Assembly: GCA_019911965.1 (NCBI GenBank)
Contig: JAIOJF010000038.1
Location: 124,001 to 188,000, forward strand
From: Paracoccaceae bacterium
GTDB lineage: Bacteria; Pseudomonadota; Alphaproteobacteria; Rhodobacterales; Rhodobacteraceae
DNA: 64,000 nucleotides
Direction: 5' to 3'
Shown one piece after another: positions 62,045 to 64,000 of this stretch. How positions within the stretch are numbered: the stretch's first letter is position 1; the number at the start of each line of letters is the position of its first letter. A program made the translations under genes and the position numbers. Under the pieces are notes generated by a model. That model was not told where the DNA came from. It worked only from the letters and a program-made list of their open reading frames with translations, and made no database searches.

Positions 62045-64000
62045 ATGAGTGAGGGCAGGGTATTGCAGGACGAAGCCAGGACCGAAGCTGCCGCGATCGG
62101 CGAGAACGACATCGCCATCGTCGGCATGGCGGCGCATCTGCCGGGTGCGGCGGATATCGCTGAGTTCTGGGACAACCTGAAAGGCGGCATCGAGTCCATC
62201 CGCCGCCTGAGCGAGGCCGAGTTGCTGGCCGCCGGTGAAAGCCCGGCCCGCATGCGGCATCCGAATTTCGTACCCGCCGCGGCACCACTGGATGGCTTCG
62301 ATGAGTTCGATGCCGAGTTTTTCGGCTTCTCCCCGAAAGAGGCGGCGATCCTTGATCCCCAGCACCGGCAATTCCTGGAAACCGCCTGGGAGGCGCTGGA
62401 AAATGCCGGGCATCTGCCGGAACACTTCAACGGTGCAATCGGGGCCTATGGCGGCTGCGGCATGGGCAGTTATTTCTATTTCAACATCTGCTCGAACCCC
62501 GATCTGGTGGCGGAAACCGGCATGTTCCTGCTGCGCCATACCGGCAACGACAAGGATTTCCTGACCACCCGCCTCAGCCATGTGCTGGACCTGAAAGGGC
62601 CGAGCGTTGCGGTTCAGACCGCCTGTTCCACCTCGCTGGTGGCGATCCATTATGCCTGTCAGTCGCTGTTGAGCGGGGAATGCGACATGGCGCTGGCCGG
62701 TGGGGTGACGATCGAGTTGCCGCAGGGGCGCGGCTACGTGTTCGAGGATGGCGAAATCCTGTCGCCGGACGGCCATTGCCATGCCTTCGATCACCGCGCG
62801 CAGGGCACAGTGTTCGGCTCGGGTGCCGGGGTGGTGGCGCTGCGCCGACTGGCGGATGCGATGGCCGATGGTGATCACATCTGGGCCGTGATCAAGGGCA
62901 CCGCGATCAACAATGACGGCGCGGCCAAGGCCGGTTACCTCGCGCCCAGCGTCGACGGTCAGGCCGCCGCCATCGCCGAGGCGCATGCGGTTGCAGGCGT
63001 CAGTGCCGACACCATTGACTATGTCGAATGCCACGGCACCGGCACCTATCTTGGCGACCCCATTGAAGTTGCGGCGCTGACCGAGGCCTTTGGCGAAACC
63101 ACCGATGCCAAAGGCTTCTGCCGGATCGGTTCGGTCAAGACCAATATCGGCCATCTCGATACTGCGGCGGGGGTGGCTAGCGTGATCAAGACGGCCCTGG
63201 CGCTGACGCATCGCCAGATACCGGCGACACTGAACTATGAGGCCCCGAACCCGTCGATTGATTTCAGTGACAGCCCGTTTCGTGTGAACGACCGATTGTA
63301 CGACTGGCGAACCCGCAAAGGCCCGCGCCGGGCCGGGGTGAACTCGCTTGGCGTCGGCGGCACCAATGCCCATGCGGTGCTGGAAGAAGCGCCGATGCGC
63401 CCGGCCTCGGAGGATTCCGACTGGCCGCATCATGTGATCACGCTGTCGGGGCGTAGCAAGGCGGCGCTCGATGCAAATGCAGCGCGGCTGGCGGCGCATC
63501 TTAGGGCGCATCCCGAACAGAATCTCGCGGATATCGCCTGGACGCTGAAGCATGGCCGCCGCGCCTTTGAAAAGCGCCGGGTGCTGGTGGCGTCAAGTCA
63601 TGCACAGGCGGCGGACCTGCTGGACAGCAACGATCCGCGCCGGGTGTTCAACCACATATCCGTCGGTGATAATGGCGATGTGGTCTTCATGTTCCCCGGC
63701 GGCGGCGCGCAATATGCCGGCATGGCCCGCGATCTTTATGAGACCGAGCCGGAATTCCGCGAATGGATGGATCGCGGCCTCGATCATTTGCAAACAAAAC
63801 TGGATTACGATATCCGCGCCATCTGGCTGCCGGAGCCGGGCACCGAGGACAAGGCCACCGAGCGGCTGAAACAGCCTTCGGTGCAATTGCCGCTGATCAT
63901 GATCACCGAATACGCGCTGGCGCGGCTGTGGATGTCCTGGGGCGTGCAGCCGGCGGCGCTGGTCGGCCATTCGATGGGTGAAAACACAGCGGCCTGTCTG
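62045..64000 (+). CDS. Type I polyketide synthase (N-terminal part, cut by window edge)
   Basis: The first 652 residues of a large synthase. Residues about 20-440 are a ketosynthase with the complete triad: C194 (TACSTS), H330 (ECHGTGT) and H370 (KTNIGH). From about residue 545 starts an acyltransferase with MFPGGGAQYAGM and the active-site serine S643 in GHSMGE. The acyltransferase specificity region, reduction domains and carrier domain lie beyond the window. Next to glycosyltransferases and a flippase, it may make the lipid or acyl part of a surface glycolipid. The ATG at 62045 has a GCGGGGG site upstream. Confidence 0.93.
   Translation, partial: MSEGRVLQDEARTEAAAIGENDIAIVGMAAHLPGAADIAEFWDNLKGGIESIRRLSEAELLAAGESPARMRHPNFVPAAAPLDGFDEFDAEFFGFSPKEAAILDPQHRQFLETAWEALENAGHLPEHFNGAIGAYGGCGMGSYFYFNICSNPDLVAETGMFLLRHTGNDKDFLTTRLSHVLDLKGPSVAVQTACSTSLVAIHYACQSLLSGECDMALAGGVTIELPQGRGYVFEDGEILSPDGHCHAFDHRAQGTVFGSGAGVVALRRLADAMADGDHIWAVIKGTAINNDGAAKAGYLAPSVDGQAAAIAEAHAVAGVSADTIDYVECHGTGTYLGDPIEVAALTEAFGETTDAKGFCRIGSVKTNIGHLDTAAGVASVIKTALALTHRQIPATLNYEAPNPSIDFSDSPFRVNDRLYDWRTRKGPRRAGVNSLGVGGTNAHAVLEEAPMRPASEDSDWPHHVITLSGRSKAALDANAARLAAHLRAHPEQNLADIAWTLKHGRRAFEKRRVLVASSHAQAADLLDSNDPRRVFNHISVGDNGDVVFMFPGGGAQYAGMARDLYETEPEFREWMDRGLDHLQTKLDYDIRAIWLPEPGTEDKATERLKQPSVQLPLIMITEYALARLWMSWGVQPAALVGHSMGENTAACL

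Overview
The window looks like chromosomal DNA of a marine-type alphaproteobacterium, most likely a Rhodobacteraceae (Roseobacter-group) species. The reasons are high GC, a class I lysyl-tRNA synthetase, a TAXI-type TRAP transporter, a Liv-type ABC transporter, many small catabolic operons with ATGA overlaps, an FnrL-like box and an RTX metalloprotease. This is inference from gene content; no rRNA, tRNA, IS element, prophage or CRISPR array was seen.

Layout. (1) 1-6626: a LysR-type regulator (cut by the left edge) diverges from a compact operon for corrinoid-dependent methyl transfer: corrinoid protein, UroD-family methyltransferase, a MetH-activation-like protein, a RACo-type reductive activator, a methyl-H4folate methyltransferase and an amidohydrolase. 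(2) 6775-14338: FAD oxidoreductase, PAS-LuxR regulator, then a complete Liv-type ABC importer ending in an alpha/beta hydrolase. (3) 14352-20032: TerB-like protein, class I LysRS, DUF4864-like protein, a beta-helix (pectate-lyase-3-like) protein and UspA. (4) 20039-25268: a leftward five-gene operon for two 2-oxoacid:ferredoxin oxidoreductases (IorAB and KorABC types) behind an FNR-type box. (5) 25409-34529: sulfatase/phosphonate-hydrolase-like enzyme, M20 deacetylase, old yellow enzyme, a 10-copy octamer repeat, serine beta-lactamase-like hydrolase, acyl-CoA ligase, thioesterase and cytochrome P450. (6) 34536-44928: a catabolic block with a TPP enzyme, TAXI TRAP transporter, IclR regulator, amidohydrolase-2 decarboxylase-like enzyme, aldehyde dehydrogenase, flavin monooxygenase and TauE/SafE exporter. 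(7) 45209-50221: a 1670-residue serralysin-like RTX protease. (8) 50325-55245: reductase, glycerophosphodiesterase, extradiol-type dioxygenase, fumarylacetoacetase-family hydrolase and XdhC-like protein. (9) 55387-64000: a secreted SGNH plus glycosidase-like plus RTX protein, two glycosyltransferases, a flippase and the start of a type I polyketide synthase, which runs off the right edge.

How the genes fit together. Region 1 forms a self-contained methyl-transfer and cobalamin-reactivation module feeding methyl-H4folate; its methyl donor is not evident. Regions 6 and 8 together hold the enzyme classes of an aromatic or heterocyclic ring-hydroxylation, meta-cleavage and hydrolysis pathway, with its own importer and regulator. 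Region 4 suggests oxygen-responsive ferredoxin reduction from 2-oxoacids. Region 9 suggests surface polysaccharide or glycolipid production. The strongest candidates for new biology are the corrinoid operon, whose UroD-family methyltransferase lacks the usual H-x-C...C zinc motif, and the unclassified SGNH/glycosidase/RTX protein.
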